From assembly GCF_007655135.1 (NCBI RefSeq), contig NC_045128.1, positions 36,302,811 to 36,366,810 on the forward strand: a stretch of DNA of 64,000 bases, in the 5' to 3' direction. Of this stretch, positions 46,386 through 59,374 are shown piece by piece (positions within the stretch are counted from its first letter, which is position 1; each line of letters opens with the position of its first letter). This DNA comes from Punica granatum (Eukaryota > Streptophyta > Magnoliopsida > Myrtales > Lythraceae). The notes under the pieces were generated by a model. The model had not been told where the DNA came from. It was given only the letters and a program-made list of their open reading frames with translations, and did no database searches. Made by a program: the position numbers and the translations under genes.

Positions 46386-48293
46386 ATGAAGCTCTTTCTC
46401 TTCCTCGCCATTGCGTCCCTCCTCGCCGCCGCACACGGCCCCGCCCCGTCAGCAGCTGCCCACCACCACGAGCCTGCCCCGGCGCCTGCGGTGGACTGCT
46501 CGTCCCTCATCCTGAACATGGCCGACTGCCTGTCCTTCGTTAGCAACGGGAGCACCTCCACCAAGCCGGAGGGGACCTGCTGCTCCGGGCTCAAGACCGT
46601 CCTCAGGACCCAAGCCGAGTGCCTCTGCGAGGCCTTCAAGAGCAGCGCCCAGCTGGGGTTCGTCCTCAACGTCTCCAAGGCCCTCACCCTCCCCTCCGCG
46701 TGCAAGCTCTCCGCCCCTTCCGTCGCTACCTGCGCCAGTCAGTCCCCATTTCACCATTTCTTTTTCCTCCCTTCCATTTCGTATTTCTTTTATAGCTTCT
46801 TCTTTTATCTCACCTTGCCGGAAATATATGTATATATTTTTTGCAATTTATTACCAAAATGAAATTTATTAACACAAAAAAATGTTTTTTTTTGGGCATA
46901 TTTTTGGGTGAGAAGATTTTCTTTTGCATTTTTCTCCGGCTACGTTTGGATTTATGGGCTTAATTTGATGTCCGTCTTCTTCCTCTTTTTTCCCCCTTAT
47001 TAATTTCCTTTTATTATCTTTGTCGTTATCTTTGTGATTTTTTATTTATTAAAAGCTGTACATTAGAATGATGTTTGCTGCAGTTGTGTTGCTTGTTGGC
47101 CTTTACCTTGACAAGCTGTGGACTGATCCGGAAGAAAGTTATTGCCGAAAGATGTAATTTTGGAAATAAAATCGTTAATTTTCTGGTTTCAATATCAAAC
47201 CTTAGTTATCACCCAAAAAAAATATATATCAAACCTTAGTGAAACGACCAATTTCTCTGGTCAAGTTCTGCTGATCATACCATCTGCTATGTCTCTGATT
47301 TCACGGAAATAATAATTGGCCAAAAAAAAAAAGGCCCAACCTCTGTACGATTTATTCAATGTTATCTGTTGATGTCCGTTCCTTATTTCCCCTTTGGATT
47401 TCATATAGCCAGACTGTTGTTTGACTTGAATTTCGGTCCCTTTTTCTTGCAGTGTCACAGAGCCCAGCTGCCGCTCCAGGTAATTGCTCTGTTTCTGGTC
47501 TGCATTGGTTGTCCTCTGATCCAACAGTGCCTTTCGTCTTTAATGGCGTAGTAGTCTTAAAGTTGTGGGACAGTTGATGGAAATCTGTGGGCTCAGCCTT
47601 CGGCTTGTGGGGGCACATGACTTTCCTCCTAGAGTGCTCAGACCCACACTCCTCTCACTGTTCTCAGATGGCTTTTAAAAAGTCTGTGGGGGTGCTTTAG
47701 TTTGGTGAAGAAAGTGACTAATTGAGATATCACTACCATCGACTGTTTTCCTAATCGTGCCTGGAAAAGTTCGCCCATTTAAATCATCGAAAAATTGGTT
47801 GTCTTTGACTGATCTTGAGAAAACAGAACTTTCCTTTTTCTTGTGTTGCTATGTGTTTGGATAAGATTGGTTTTGTTCGGTCTTCGATGAGTTATGGCCG
47901 ACTTTCTCGGATCACTGGAGATGATTATCACATTCACCGACCCTGAGGCTTTCGATTGTGGATAGTCATTTCCTTAAAAGATACGGACCCTGGAATTTCC
48001 GCCGTTCGTATCAAGCTCGTATCATGTTTGAAGAGCATCAAGCATGATCTGTAATCTCTGTCTAGGATGAGTCATGTTTTCTTCAAACACACGCATGCAT
48101 TTTTTCTCATGTTGTGCTTCTCCTTGCAGGTCCATCTCCAACAGCCGGAGGGGCGCTATCCCCAACCGGGGGGAACATGATGGCGCCTGTCCCGACTCCC
48201 GGGAATGCCGCCCCTGTCGGTCGCGCCATATCACTAGGCTGGTTGATCTCGGGCATCGCCCTCGGGCTGATCCTGACTGTGGACAAGATGTGA
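46386..48293 (+). CDS. GPI-anchored non-specific lipid-transfer protein (LTPG)
   Basis: Secreted, membrane-anchored lipid-transfer protein, 180 residues, likely at the outer face of the plasma membrane and the wall, where such proteins help export cuticular lipids. Three exons: 46386-46737, 47453-47479 (a 27-base microexon) and 48130-48293. A signal peptide ([20 protein letters not shown]) is followed by the eight-cysteine motif in the standard order: C (VDCSS), C (ADCLS), CC (GTCCSG), CxC (AECLCEAF), C (SACKL), C (VATCA). A P/A/S/T-rich, probably O-glycosylated linker and a hydrophobic end ([20 protein letters not shown]) suggest GPI attachment, with a possible site near the small residues [10 protein letters not shown]. 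Exon 1 is very GC-rich. Family assignment is firm; exact subgroup not determined. Confidence 0.93.
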
Positions 48294-48674
48294 GCTCGCT
48301 GTCAGCATTTTGCTGCCAAAGTGAATTAGAGCAGAGGGAGATGCATGTCGCTATTAGGTTGATGATGATATGATGTAATGAAACCGGAGACTTATGTACT
48401 GAGACCATTGGACTGGACCATTTCCATATATCTCATTGATGGCCGATTTTCAGAAGGTTTCCGAGATCTTTTGTTTCTCGTTCCTTGGTTCTTGTTCTTG
48501 ATCTTGTTCTTCCTTCTGCTGGTGCATAGTGATTGGCGGGCCCATGCACTATTGGGCCCAGTTCATTTGAAAGGGTGGCCCAGCCTCTAATACAATCAGG
48601 TATCGATTTCCTGGTCGGGCCCAGCTCAAGAATTCCTGGATTTAGTTCTCACCTGTGAGAGTGAGATTGATGTG

Positions 48675-48830
48675 TTTTTTTTTTTTTTCCGGTTATAAGG
48701 AAGGCTGATGGGTTTAGTATATTGAAATGGAAATCTAAAATATCTAATAAAGAGGCACGAGTAGTTTCATTAGGTATCAAATTTGAGATTTTTTGATCAC
48801 TAGGCGAGATGTGCACTATTATGTTATTTT
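48675..48830 (-). mobile_element. tRNA-derived SINE with poly(A) tail
   Basis: Read on the minus strand it starts with a degenerate tRNA-like head (TAATAGTGCACATCTCGCC), has a box-B-like ATCTCAAATTTGATACC, then AATGAAACTACTCGTGCC, and ends in a run of about 14 A. The same sequence family is seen at 53890-53987, where the internal promoter boxes are better preserved. Confidence 0.65.
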
Positions 48831-48856
48831 CTCTCTTCATTGACGTGCTCTTTTAT

Positions 48857-49035
48857 TTCCTTAGAAAGGACGTTCTCGAGTCCCGCAAGTTCATCAGCAT
48901 GGCTTTATGGCACTATTTCCTTGATAAGAACAGTTCTCGCGTCTCACAAGTTCAATAGCATGGCTTTAGGGCACTATTTCCTTGATAAAGACGTTCTCGA
49001 GTCCCACAAGTTCATCGGCATGGCTATATGGGAAG
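48857..49035. repeat. 60-bp minisatellite, three copies
   Basis: Units start at 48857, 48917 and 48978, each beginning TTCCTT(A/G) and containing GTTCTCG(A/C)GTC then CAAGTTCA and CATGGCT. The open frame across them is not a recognisable protein. Confidence 0.92.
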
Positions 49036-49350
49036 ACAAATGGAGCAGTTGTCCGTCTTGATACTTTTCTTTGCATTAGAAACATATCGTTACATTAGGA
49101 GACGGAGAATGATAACATACACTGCAAATTAAGATTGATATTCTAGCGTACAGACGATTGCCTCGAAATGAATCTCGTTCATTTCGTGGCTCAAACACGC
49201 CATGGACCGCCAACAAGCTTTTACGAGCCCATCTATCCAACTCGTATACTAATAAGAGCAAGTAGTTCGCGGTTTCAAGGTGTACGGAGCTATAGTTTCT
49301 TGGAGCGCAAACCCTTATTGTTCGAACAGAAAACTTGTGCAGAAGGCCAT

Positions 49351-52300
49351 CTAGGCTTCCTGATACTTCGGAGCACAAGCCGTGACAGCATCAGCTACTG
49401 TGAGGAAGATGTGATCTTCTCCTATCATATCCGTAAACTTCGAAGTGTGGAGCTTGTCGATCACGTTGGGCCCAGGGTTCGCCAGAATGAGCTGAAGGGT
49501 TGAGAAGAACCAAAAAGGATTATCCTGCGGGTTTGAACTCATACGGTATAAATGATAAAAAGGGAAGAGGACCATACCTGAACATCTCTCTTTTGGAGAC
49601 CTCGGTACAACTCTTCGAATGCGTGAATTCCGCTCGTGTCAATGTCCGTAACAGCTGCAGTCGAACATGAGTTCCCAATAAGTTTTAGTTTTATTCATGA
49701 AGAGAAAAAAGAACACTATATATAATAAGCCTTCCGGTTCTCGCAAGTATAGTTCGGTCCTAGCACACACTTTCTGAGTTCTGGGGAATTTTTGTAAAGG
49801 ACAGCTTACGCGACATCTCGATGATCAAGAACTGGATTCTTGGCTGATGATTTTCCTTCAGATGCTCCTCTTCATCGGTAAGCCATCGCAAGATCCTGCA
49901 AGAAGTATGTAAGATGCGTATATCTCAAAGCCCAAAGTTCCGAGAGTTATATGCAGATTGCTTTTATTGTCATACCTCTCCCTTATATAGTTGGAGTTTG
50001 AGAAATAAATGGCAGAGTCGACCCTCACGATTAATACTCCAGGAACCTTCGATGCTTCCGGGTATTGCAGAATATTTCTATAGACCGTCGTCCTTGGTAA
50101 TTTCCCTAGGATAGCTGTTCGAGGCCTCGTCACTTGTAAGAGGATTTTTGCAAAGGAGATGGTGACCTAGTACATTAATCAGTTCAAATACCAATCAGCA
50201 AGCGATGAATATCAAATAATAGTTATTGTATCGTGTGAAGGATCTTACGGCGATTAAGAGGCCGATCTCGACAGAGATGAAGGTCACACCAAAGAAGGCT
50301 CCCACGCAAGCAATGAAGTCCAACTTGTCGATCTTCCATATCAAAATCGCAGCATCTATGTCGAAGAGGCCCACGACAGCAGATATAATGATGGCGGCCA
50401 GAATAGCATTAGGGGTGTACTTAAATAAGGGGGTAATTACTTCAAGTGTTAGCAAGACAACACCGGACATCACGATGTTGGATACCGCTGTATTGCACCC
50501 GGCCATGAAATTAACCGCCGATCGGGAGAACGATCCTGCTCGAGCAATTTAAGAAATTTCGGATAACTACAACAGGAAACTACTTACGGCGCGACAAGTT
50601 ATTTAAGAAAGATAATATTATTCTGATAAGTGACTGAATTTCCTTAAAGCAGTGTTTCCAAACCTGTAGCTACGTAGCATGAAGTCAACGAACCGATCAC
50701 GTTCATCGTCCCGAGCGCAACCATTTCTTTGTTTCCGTCTATCTGGTAGTCTTTAATGGCAGCGAATGTTCGTGCAATGGCCACCGCTTCCTATTCGTAT
50801 GTGTAAATATAACCAATCATAAGACAAACAAATCACCGTCATCAAAGACGAGAATTAATCGAAAGCTCAAGCAGAAAGGATCTGTTTTTCTTACTGTTAG
50901 TGCGACCATGCCTGCCACGATTCCGATTCTAAAGCCCTTGGAGAGATAATGGCCAGTGAAGTAGATCTCATTCACCGACGGAGGGTTCACGCCCTTATTG
51001 ATATGTTTCACCTTTCATAAATACATGGAACTGGTAAGCTAAACCGCATAGTTCATTTATATAGCAAAGAGAAGCAACTACACCGAAAACTCAATTCTTA
51101 CTATTGCCACTCCTTGCTTATCGGCTCGGGTGATGTAAACGAAGAAGGTGGAGATGATAACAGATGTCAATGGAGAAATTGCAGCGACCCAGAATAACTT
51201 CTTGTTTTTCTTACCCTGTCGAAGAATAACGCGAAAAATATACGGATCAGCAAAAGTCAATCGAGATATAACGAATGAGAGCTAACGATATCTTTGAGGT
51301 ATGAGTTAGTTCGTACGATGTACTTAGCAATCAGAAGGAAGGCTAGGAATGTCACCCCGATAAGTATCGTCTGCCAATTCCACTGCAAAAACAGTTCCAG
51401 ATGGAGCAGTCAGTACGTATGATATATATTGGCTTCGAGCATTCTCAAACAAGGAAGGAATTTGATATTGTTATGGTTAAATTACCCCGTGATGCGCTGC
51501 CTTAAAAACTGATCTCAAGACCGAGATGATATCGGTCTTCTTCGTGAAGTCTTTTATGCCAAGCATACCCTTCAACTGCTGAAGAGCAATAGTCACGGAA
51601 GCACCTGCCATAAAGCCGACTATCGCAGCGTGGGACAGGAAGTCTATCAAAAACCCGAGCCTGCAGTAAAATAACATACGTTCAGTTCATTAAGATTATG
51701 TTATGTTCCAATTTTTTTCATAAGATTGGGCAGTGCAATCCTATATATATCACCTTCTTTAAGCAATATGCTAGAAGAAAGAACGAAAATATAAATACCT
51801 GAGAAACCCGAGACTAAACTGGGTGATGCCTGCGAAGAAAGTCGCAGTGAGGGCGAGACGCTGGTAGTCATGAGGATTCTCGTTCGGGTCGATCTCTTCC
51901 CTAAGAAGAGTCCCGAGCAGTAGAGACACAACAGCTACCGGCCCTATCGCGATATCTCTCGAGCTGCCCATGAAGGCATATACAAGGGGCGGAACGAAGC
52001 TACTGTCTAAATTAAACATCATTAAACAACACAATAATAAGAAAACTGAGAAATAAATATCAAATCAAATGAACGAAATAAAAGAGATCGAGAATAAATT
52101 CAGGGATACTGATGACGAGGCCGAGAACTCACATAGGCCATACTGAGGTTCGAGATTGGCGAGCTTCGCATACGCTATGTCCTGAGGGATGCAAAGGCTC
52201 GCAATGGTGAGCCCCGCGATGAGGTCCCCCTTGAACTTTTGAAGGCTGTAGTTCCTTCCCCAGTCGAGGATCGGGAACACGGACTGGATCCCTAGGACTA

Positions 52301-52475
52301 ACTTCCTCGACCTCGGCTGGTCCTTGAACTGCCGGAGCGGGTCATCCGGGAAGAGAGTCTCCTTCACGGTGGACGTGAACTCCTTCAAAAGCTTCTGCTT
52401 CGGGGGCTTCCCGACCTTGTGGACGAAGGGAGGAGCCTCCGAGGGGTCGATATCCTGCGAAATCCGGTTGCTCAT
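49351..52475 (-). CDS. SULTR3: Sulfate transporter, SULTR3 group (complete)
   Basis: Proton-coupled sulfate transporter of the SLC26/SulP family, 643 residues. Twelve exons: 52475-52133, 52006-51799, 51660-51486, 51382-51317, 51215-51102, 51011-50895, 50790-50664, 50535-50249, 50166-49976, 49895-49810, 49654-49578, 49491-49351; all GT-AG, in phase. Visible: [17 protein letters not shown] and [15 protein letters not shown] before the membrane core, the SulP signature region [60 protein letters not shown] and [16 protein letters not shown], then a C-terminal STAS domain from about exon 9 with [20 protein letters not shown] sequence (here [15 protein letters not shown] across the splice). The N-terminus is that of the SULTR3;1/3;2 type. 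In Arabidopsis, group 3 members have been reported in plastid envelopes; location here is inference. It lies head to head with a second copy. Confidence 0.95.
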
Positions 52476-54786
52476 CCTTATCGGGGATTATGTACGAGAA
52501 TGCAGATCAGCCTCGATCGAAATGGCGATAAGAGTCTTAGGAAGTATACATCTATCTGAAGCGGATAGGACTGAGATGACTTCAGATGATGGAACAAAGT
52601 GAGAGTTTAGCTTTAGCTTATCTCAATTTATAGGGAAGAGGGAAGAGGACGAGAGAGAAACGTAGACTTTCATGCAGTAAGAACTCTTTTATTCACTATA
52701 TGTCTTCATTCTATCAATTAACTTCCAGTACTCCCTATTCGAATGTCTACTTGACCCGAATCACAAAATGCTTCTAATATATTTTAAACTCTTACATTAT
52801 AAATAAAGTTGACACCTTAAAAATTCAATTTGTCGTTGAGACAGAATTGCTTTATTTTTATGTAATAATAAAGTTTCTAGAGTACGCAGATCCCAAGTCA
52901 AACGGCTAAAGAATGAACTCTCTCATTGGCGGGATGATGCATAGTGATCTCTTTTCAGTCCAAGTACATATTCCAACAGACAGCCATGTAGGGATATGAG
53001 AGCATCTTACACAGAAGATTTAAAAAACAATAGACTGCGGGGCTCTTTTTTTTTTAAAGAGATATTTTGTTATTAATTAAGCCCTTAGACGACCTTTTAT
53101 CGATAATGAAGTTGACTTTATAGTTGTTGTGTTATTGATATTCAAAAAGGATGTAGTGCAATGCACATTTATTAATTTGGTAATCAGATTTTAAATTCAA
53201 TAGTTACAGTGAAATTATATATGTTTCTTTATTAGTTATTAGAATTTATATTTCATTGTACAAAACTCATGAGTTTCTCTTGTAATTCGAAATAAATTAA
53301 AATAAGATAATTGAGAGCTATTTTAGAAAAAAAATTCACATGATATGAAAAAAATACTAATATGGTTGCAAGGGTAAATATACGGAACAACGTTGAGCAC
53401 GCAGATAATTTGCCATAGATCTTCTATTAATTGTAGCGATTTTATGAGTTCTTTCACTATATCACTGTAAAATAGGAATATATACTTGCGAATTCAATAA
53501 AAATGTTATGTAACCCTTCAGAATGAAAAAGGGTCATCCAATCTCCAGCTTGTTTGTGTGTGACTTCTTCAAACTCATAAAAAATTATATTGTAATCAAC
53601 TTAATTAAAAAATGGATCACAGCTGACCAAATAAAATTAATAACATTATTGGGTCTGCTATCTCTGCATGCGATGCCTGTCACTTTTTTACACTTGCGTG
53701 GTACTCTCTCAAGCTGTTACTATTTAGACTCATAGCTAGATGATCTTGCTTTTACCCCCAAATCTACCATATCATCTCCCCCTCGTCGACTCAAACAAGC
53801 CATAAATACTCAGCCTTACACATTCATGCGTAAATTACTCCGTCCAGTTAAGGGTCATAGCCGATTATCATGAAATGAAAGAGAAATCTTAACTAATAAA
53901 GGGGCACGGATAGTCCCATTAGATATCGAACTTGCGACCTCTAAGTCAACGGATGAGAGAGTGCGCCACTGCGTTATACCGTTTTTTGATACTAGATTAA
54001 ATCTTTACCATCATGATTAAATAACATATGAGAAAGTCTTTCATATAATGGAGTCACCACATAGAAGACTCTCTCTCCTTAATATATAGCCTTTCATCTA
54101 TGAATTATTTGCGCCTTTTGGGTTAAATTCATCAATGAAGTACATAGTTGTTAATAATATATAATGATTAATATAATAAAAAAATTTCTATTGTGATGTC
54201 ATACACAATGCTTAATCTGCTCCTACATGTATATTTTACAAAGTTTAGTAATTACATGATATCATGTTTCATTCCCATTACACTTATTAAACATTCTCGC
54301 CTTAATCTTTTTCAATATCACCTAAAGAATCTAAAAACAACTACTTGACACGTTACCGTTCATATAAGCTTTAGCTAGTGATGGGCGCTGAAAAGATCAC
54401 TCATCCCATGTGTCTATGATCTAATAGGATCAATTCATAATCTAAATGGCCAAAAAGAGATCGAGATCGAATTAGAGTTGTGTAATCAATCCGGGTAGCT
54501 CCATATAAGTGTCGCCGATGTGTGACCCGTGGCTTCAAGTGCTCAGCTGGAGCCTAACTGCCTAACGTCGTTTCTTCAAGACTCTCTAGATTCATGCAAC
54601 TTAATAGGACCTTGTTGTTTTGGTCACAAACTTAAAGGACTAAAATGATCTGAGGAAAAGATATGGGAGGAAAATGAAATTTTCCCTTTTTTGGGTTGTC
54701 CGTTGGCGTTGACCAATTCCATCAACAAACCGACCCGATTCCGGCTCGCGCGTAAACGGCTCCTACGCAATTGAATTGGAAGAACT
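52476..54786. other. AT-rich intergenic region
   Basis: SULTR3 promoter at the left end (to about 52700); otherwise AT-rich with no supported gene. A SINE lies at 53890-53987. The open stretch 53523-53735 (+) is not a recognisable protein. Confidence 0.55.
53890..53987 (-). mobile_element. tRNA-derived SINE head
   Basis: On the minus strand: GGTATAACGCAGTGGCGCAC (box A type), then ATCCGTTGACTTAGAGGTCG followed by CAAGTTCGATATC (box B type), then TAATGGGACTATCCGTGCC. This is a tRNA-like RNA polymerase III promoter arrangement, but the rest does not fold as a true tRNA gene. Related to 48675-48830. The 3' end and A-tail are not clear. Confidence 0.65.
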
Positions 54787-55180
54787 ATGGAGGAAGAAGG
54801 TTGGAGCGATCTCCCCCTTCCACCGCCGGAGAGCCGGAATCCACAGAGGAGTACGTGGACGTTGGAGAATGATTCTCGTCGGTGGTGGAGGTTCCCCTTC
54901 TTCCGAGGGAAGCTGGGTCCTTGAAATGATTAAGCATGATGATGCTGTTTCATACAAGGGCAGGAGTTTGGATCAGAAAGGGCTAGTGAAGGTTTAGCTA
55001 GAACTTGACGTAGATGAAGGGTCGGAGGGCGATTTCTGTAGCAGGCTCTTTTGGGGTTCGTCTGGACTCTCTAGTCTCTGGTCTCTTACATTGGAGACGC
55101 CGAATGGCCTGTCAAGGTGCTCGACGTATTGCCTCAAAGGGAACTAAATTTAAGCAATTATGACATGGAATCGCTTTGCG
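54787..55180 (+). pseudogene. Unidentified gene relic
   Basis: Coding-like GC-rich sequence whose frame changes. From 54787 an ATG frame reads MEEEGWSDLPLPPPESRNPQ and ends at a TGA near 54922 after FPFFRGKLGP. A second frame then continues GSWVLEMIKHDDAVSYKGRS, interrupted by a TAG after GLVKV (near 54996), then LELDVDEGSEGDFCSRLF. A third frame reads GDAEWPVKVLDVLPQRELNL near 55096-55155, ending in TAG. The amino acid texture looks like real protein broken by frameshifts and stops. I do not recognise the family. A multi-exon gene whose junctions I missed is the alternative. Confidence 0.4.
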
Positions 55181-57911
55181 AGAGTTTGAAATAGGTGCAT
55201 TGGCACGATTTTCGACGTAAAACTTTCAGGGTGCCAAAATCCGTTGCATTGGGACGGTTGTCGAAGGCTTGTGCTCGGAAAATAGGTGCTTCATTGTAGT
55301 AAGCCCCTCTTTATTCCCTCCGAAAGAGAAGGGGAAAGAAGAAACTGAAAGAAAGAGAGAAGATCCTTGCTGAAGTTCACATTTTTCAGGTATATGATCA
55401 ATAAAGTTTTTAAGTTTCGATGCAGAAATAGGATAAGTTACAGAGACGTCGATAAACTGATCGAACTGTGCATAAATTTTTTATCATAAATCTTAACGAT
55501 CTTAGTAGCATGATTACGAGAACGTCACTTCTGTTGTTGAATTATAATTGAAATGAGATCGCATTGTTCTAATTTCTAGTGATTCTTTTGTCCTTAACGT
55601 GGATTCGATCAGCTCCCTAATACAACAATGAGGGAGTGGCCTTGAGTTTGCTTTGCTAGAATGAATATTTCACTGAGTAGAGTTCGACTGAGGATGGGAA
55701 TTTCGTATTGCTTCTGTCCCTACCAAATAAATGCTTGATAGTTCTGTGACGAGGGTCCTCCTTCCCACTCATTTATTGCACCTGCAACTTCTAGTTAACT
55801 GAGCATTTGCTCCTTTTCTCCTACTTTCTTGACCGCCTTTTGCTGCTATCGACCCACGACCTAACATGCTGATTTACTTACATGCAGGGAAGGCCAAAAG
55901 GAGAGTGGTCCTCCTCCTATGGTCCCATCTTACTCATGGGCTCATCATTTGGAAAGCACCACCTTGGTTCATTTTTATCGAACTATTCCCTTCTTCTAGT
56001 ACCCATCAAATTTCATGCTTACCTTTTCTAAATAATGATAAGTAGTATTCTCTGGGGTAGTTTCTTTGCTCGTTTTGTCTCTACTTTCCAATTGATATAA
56101 GTATAACAAGTAGATGATCGTGCTATTATTGAAAGTCACATTGTGCTCTTGACTCCGTAGCATCTTCCCCCTCTCACTTTATTACCAATAGGTAAAGATA
56201 AATTGACTCCTGTTCTAGATGAGGCACAGTCTATGTATATCTTTTCATGTGGGGAATGATTAAAGCTGAACTGGGGGTACAATACTACAATGCTTCCACA
56301 TGATTGCATGGTCTAGTAAGCCTGTGTGGATTCTGGCCATTAATAAGCCTCTGATTGGAAGCAACCTTTGATTAGTAGCAACAATAAATTTCGGCAGTTA
56401 ACGCCATGCAGTAACTACTTTTGATATTGGACTATGTTCACTGAGCAATATAACCATTTAATTGCTGTGAACGAAAAGCTGATTTATTGGCCTGTTACTA
56501 ATTTGTCAAACGACTGATGTGGGGCGTATCCTCGGAGATGGAAGGACGTGGAAGAGTGAAATTAGGTCAGAGCATGGGAGAGAGCTGACAATAAGGGGTT
56601 TTTAATGCTTATGAGCAATTAAAAATATTCTTTTCCTTAAAATTCATTAAATGCACTGACTCTGCTACTTCTTTTACTATGCTCAGTTGTTTTGTCTCTA
56701 CTGGTCAGTGAACTGCTTGCCTCTTTCTGCTGAGTTCTCTTTTACCATCGTAAATCCCTTGTTAACTACCCTTTCTTTTCCTTGGTGATTCATTGTAATT
56801 AGAAATAATGTTCTTACCCAAAATAATGGTGCATAATATTCCTTTTCTTCCCCAAAATGAAGTCAACTGCCTATAAGGCCCCAATAAGTCCTCAGATTTA
56901 AGTGGAGAACACCCATTTCATATGGGATGACCTGTATTCATCCCAAAAAATTTCAACAGATAAAAGAACTAGCATAAGCATCATCGTTCCTTGGATCTCC
57001 ATTTGAAAACAGAATAATCTCTCCCCTTGACGGTGATTTTCTCCTTTGTCCTTGTGGTTGTGTGTGAGACCCCAATCAATGGAAAACTAGCACATAGAAT
57101 GTGTAGTCAAATGTTTGATCGTGTAATCAAATTCTTTTTCCTGCAATTTCCCAGTTTATACAGAAGGACAGTACAGAGTGTTGACGCATCATCTGAGAGT
57201 GTTCAGTAGTTGGAAAGAGTGAACAACTTCGTTCTGAACATTAACAAGTGATAGGGACTGGATGGTTGTATTCAAAACTGTAGGGCATTTCAGTACTGAT
57301 ATTTCTGACATTGCCAGCCAATATCCTCTTAGCTCTGCCATTAAGATACCATATGCATATATGCTTGTTTCTCAGAAGAAGAAAATAACTATAAATAAAC
57401 GAATAAATAAATAGAGCACCTTTTTCACAAAGTTTTCTTGTCAGTCCTATTAACTAAATTTATGGTCTAGTGTAATCGGGATATATCCATGAACTTAAGA
57501 CTGCAATTATCCTCCTCAAGCAATTATTATTAGCTTTTAGTATAACAAACGTATAGAATCAAGATTGTTCTTTGTCATGAGGTGGCGTACTTTTTGCTAT
57601 TGTGTATGCAGAGTGAACAATGTGAAGATTTCAATGAATCTCTTGAAAAACAATACAGGGAGAGGCCCTTTAACAAAAAAACTCAGCCCGGTCCCACAAC
57701 CATGAAAGCAAAATATCATTTACTCTGTATTGGGGTGAAGTCACATGACCACAAAAAGCACTTTCACCTAACACTTTCAAGCAATTGGCCTTACATATTT
57801 GTGTATATATAACTCCTGTTACTAGCTGTTCTATTCGAAAATACTGTCACTCTTTCTGAGAGTTGACTATCCCTGCCAATTGATCACAGAGAGGGAGGAG
57901 AAATAGAGGAG
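55181..57911. other. Region upstream of the HMA gene, no gene recognised
   Basis: T-rich on the plus strand, as in plant introns and UTRs, with scattered splice-like sites (for example TGCAG at 55884-55888) but no exon I can support. It may be the remainder of the 54.8 kb relic or promoter and leader of the HMA gene. A short open stretch at 57582-57812 (+) is unsupported. Confidence 0.4.
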
Positions 57912-59272
57912 ATGAGGGGTTTCATGTGCCAGTCAGTGGAAGCAACTTCAGTTTGCACCATTGCCGATCCCCGATCAGTTATAGTACCCAGAAAACCTGA
58001 CAAAACCCTAGTTGAGAACAACAGGTTGCTGAGCAGTGTCCACCGGTACTCTCAACTTGCTGAGTGGACTCATAACAAGCGGTTTAATCCTGAAGCTAGA
58101 TACAGGAGATCACCATCAGTTCTTGTGCCATCCTTTAAAAGAGAAGATTACAGGCAGAATAACCATTCTTCTGGTCGTTGTGATCCCATCAAGCAGCTTA
58201 CATTGGGCTCCTCGTCATCTGACAATGTCTTCCAGGTTAGGGACACGTCTGTCATGCAATTTTTTCTGTCATCTTCTCTTATATTTTTATACATTCTCGG
58301 AGTGAATAGTATATAAACGAGCAAATTTTGTGAATGCAGATACACGTTTATACTAGATCCTAGTCAAGAGTCAATCTGTTAACTTAGTTGCCATCTGTAT
58401 AAAAAATTCTAGTGGATGTAGATTTACTGCAGTGATTGTACAATATGTAACTAGAAGCGATTATCGGGATGCATATTCTGCAGGTAGTAGTTATGCGGGT
58501 CTCTCTTCATTGCCAAGGTTGTGCAGGTAAAGTCAAGAAGCATATATCCAAAATGGAAGGTACTCTTCTTCTTAACCACAATATTCGAAACAAATTCTCT
58601 TTGTGCAATATCTTCTCCATGTCTTATTCATCTATTGAAGAAGTTTTACTTTTAACCAACATAAATAGCACAATGGCCTGTGGCGTTACTAATTTTTGCT
58701 CAAATTTTACCGAGTTTATGCTCATCCTTCATTGGGAGTCCAGAGTTTTTAAGTCAAGATGCATTTCTACTGTAGAAATCTGTAATCGATTGTAACGAGG
58801 TCGGATTTATGAAACCTTGATACGATTCTGGTGCTAATAGCATGCAGAGTGCTGTACCGATATTTTGTCTGAGGTTCTCACATAATGTAATCGAGAAAAA
58901 GTCCTGGCTCTATAGTTTTATGGGGTCCGGGTAGTCTCTCTCACACCACAATATGCAAAGGGCCATCTCAGTAAATAAGATAGTACAATTTTATTATGGG
59001 TAGAACTCGTGATAACATCTTCTGGTAAAATAAATTTTAAACCGTGTTGGTGTGATATATTCAATTTATGACATATGAACTTTAACAAGAAGCATTCTTA
59101 TTTTTTAGCAGCGTCACTAATATCAGAAAATGTTCTCAAATTGGTCGCAGGGGTGACATCATACAGCATAGATCTGGAGTCCAAGAGGGTGACTGTGATG
59201 GGACATGTATCCCCTGATGGAGTCCTTGAGAGCATTTCAAAGATCAAGAGAGCTGAGTTTTGGACTAATTAA
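57912..59272 (+). CDS. Small HMA-domain metallochaperone-like protein (NaKR-type)
   Basis: A 173-residue protein in three exons: 57912-58235, 58484-58559, 59151-59272. The first 108 residues are basic, hydrophilic and probably disordered (MRGFMCQSVEATSVCTIADP, RSVIVPRKP, YSQLAEWTHNKRFNPEARYR). The rest is one heavy-metal-associated domain: VVVMRVSLHCQGCAGKVKKH with the CxxC metal site, GVTSYSIDLESKRVTVMGHV and SISKIKRAEFWTN. The ending resembles the NaKR/SODIUM POTASSIUM ROOT DEFECTIVE group (FW near the end). There is no CaaX box, so it is not an isoprenylated HIPP. HMA proteins carry copper or other soft metals, or serve in protein interaction; the actual metal and partner are unknown. The start is the first ATG of the open exon. 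Confidence 0.85.
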
Positions 59273-59337
59273 GGTTTCTCCCTCTGCTATGTTAACCACT
59301 TAAAAAAGAAAAGGTGATTATGGCTCTTAGGCCTTGG

Positions 59338-59374
<37 letters not shown>

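Larger units (their letters stand above)
48294..49350. other. Convergent intergenic spacer with SINE and minisatellite
   Basis: Between the 3' ends of LTPG (+) and the first SULTR3 gene (-). Contains the 3' UTRs, a SINE at 48675-48830 and a 60-base minisatellite at 48857-49035. No gene seen. Confidence 0.6.

Noticed and set aside
48840..49061. 73-codon open frame across the minisatellite
   Set aside because: The repeat period varies between 60 and 61 so the frame is not kept between units; not a gene.
53890..53987. Possible tRNA gene
   Set aside because: Box A and B are present, but the flanking arms do not pair as a cloverleaf and a related copy ends in poly(A); it is a tRNA-derived SINE.
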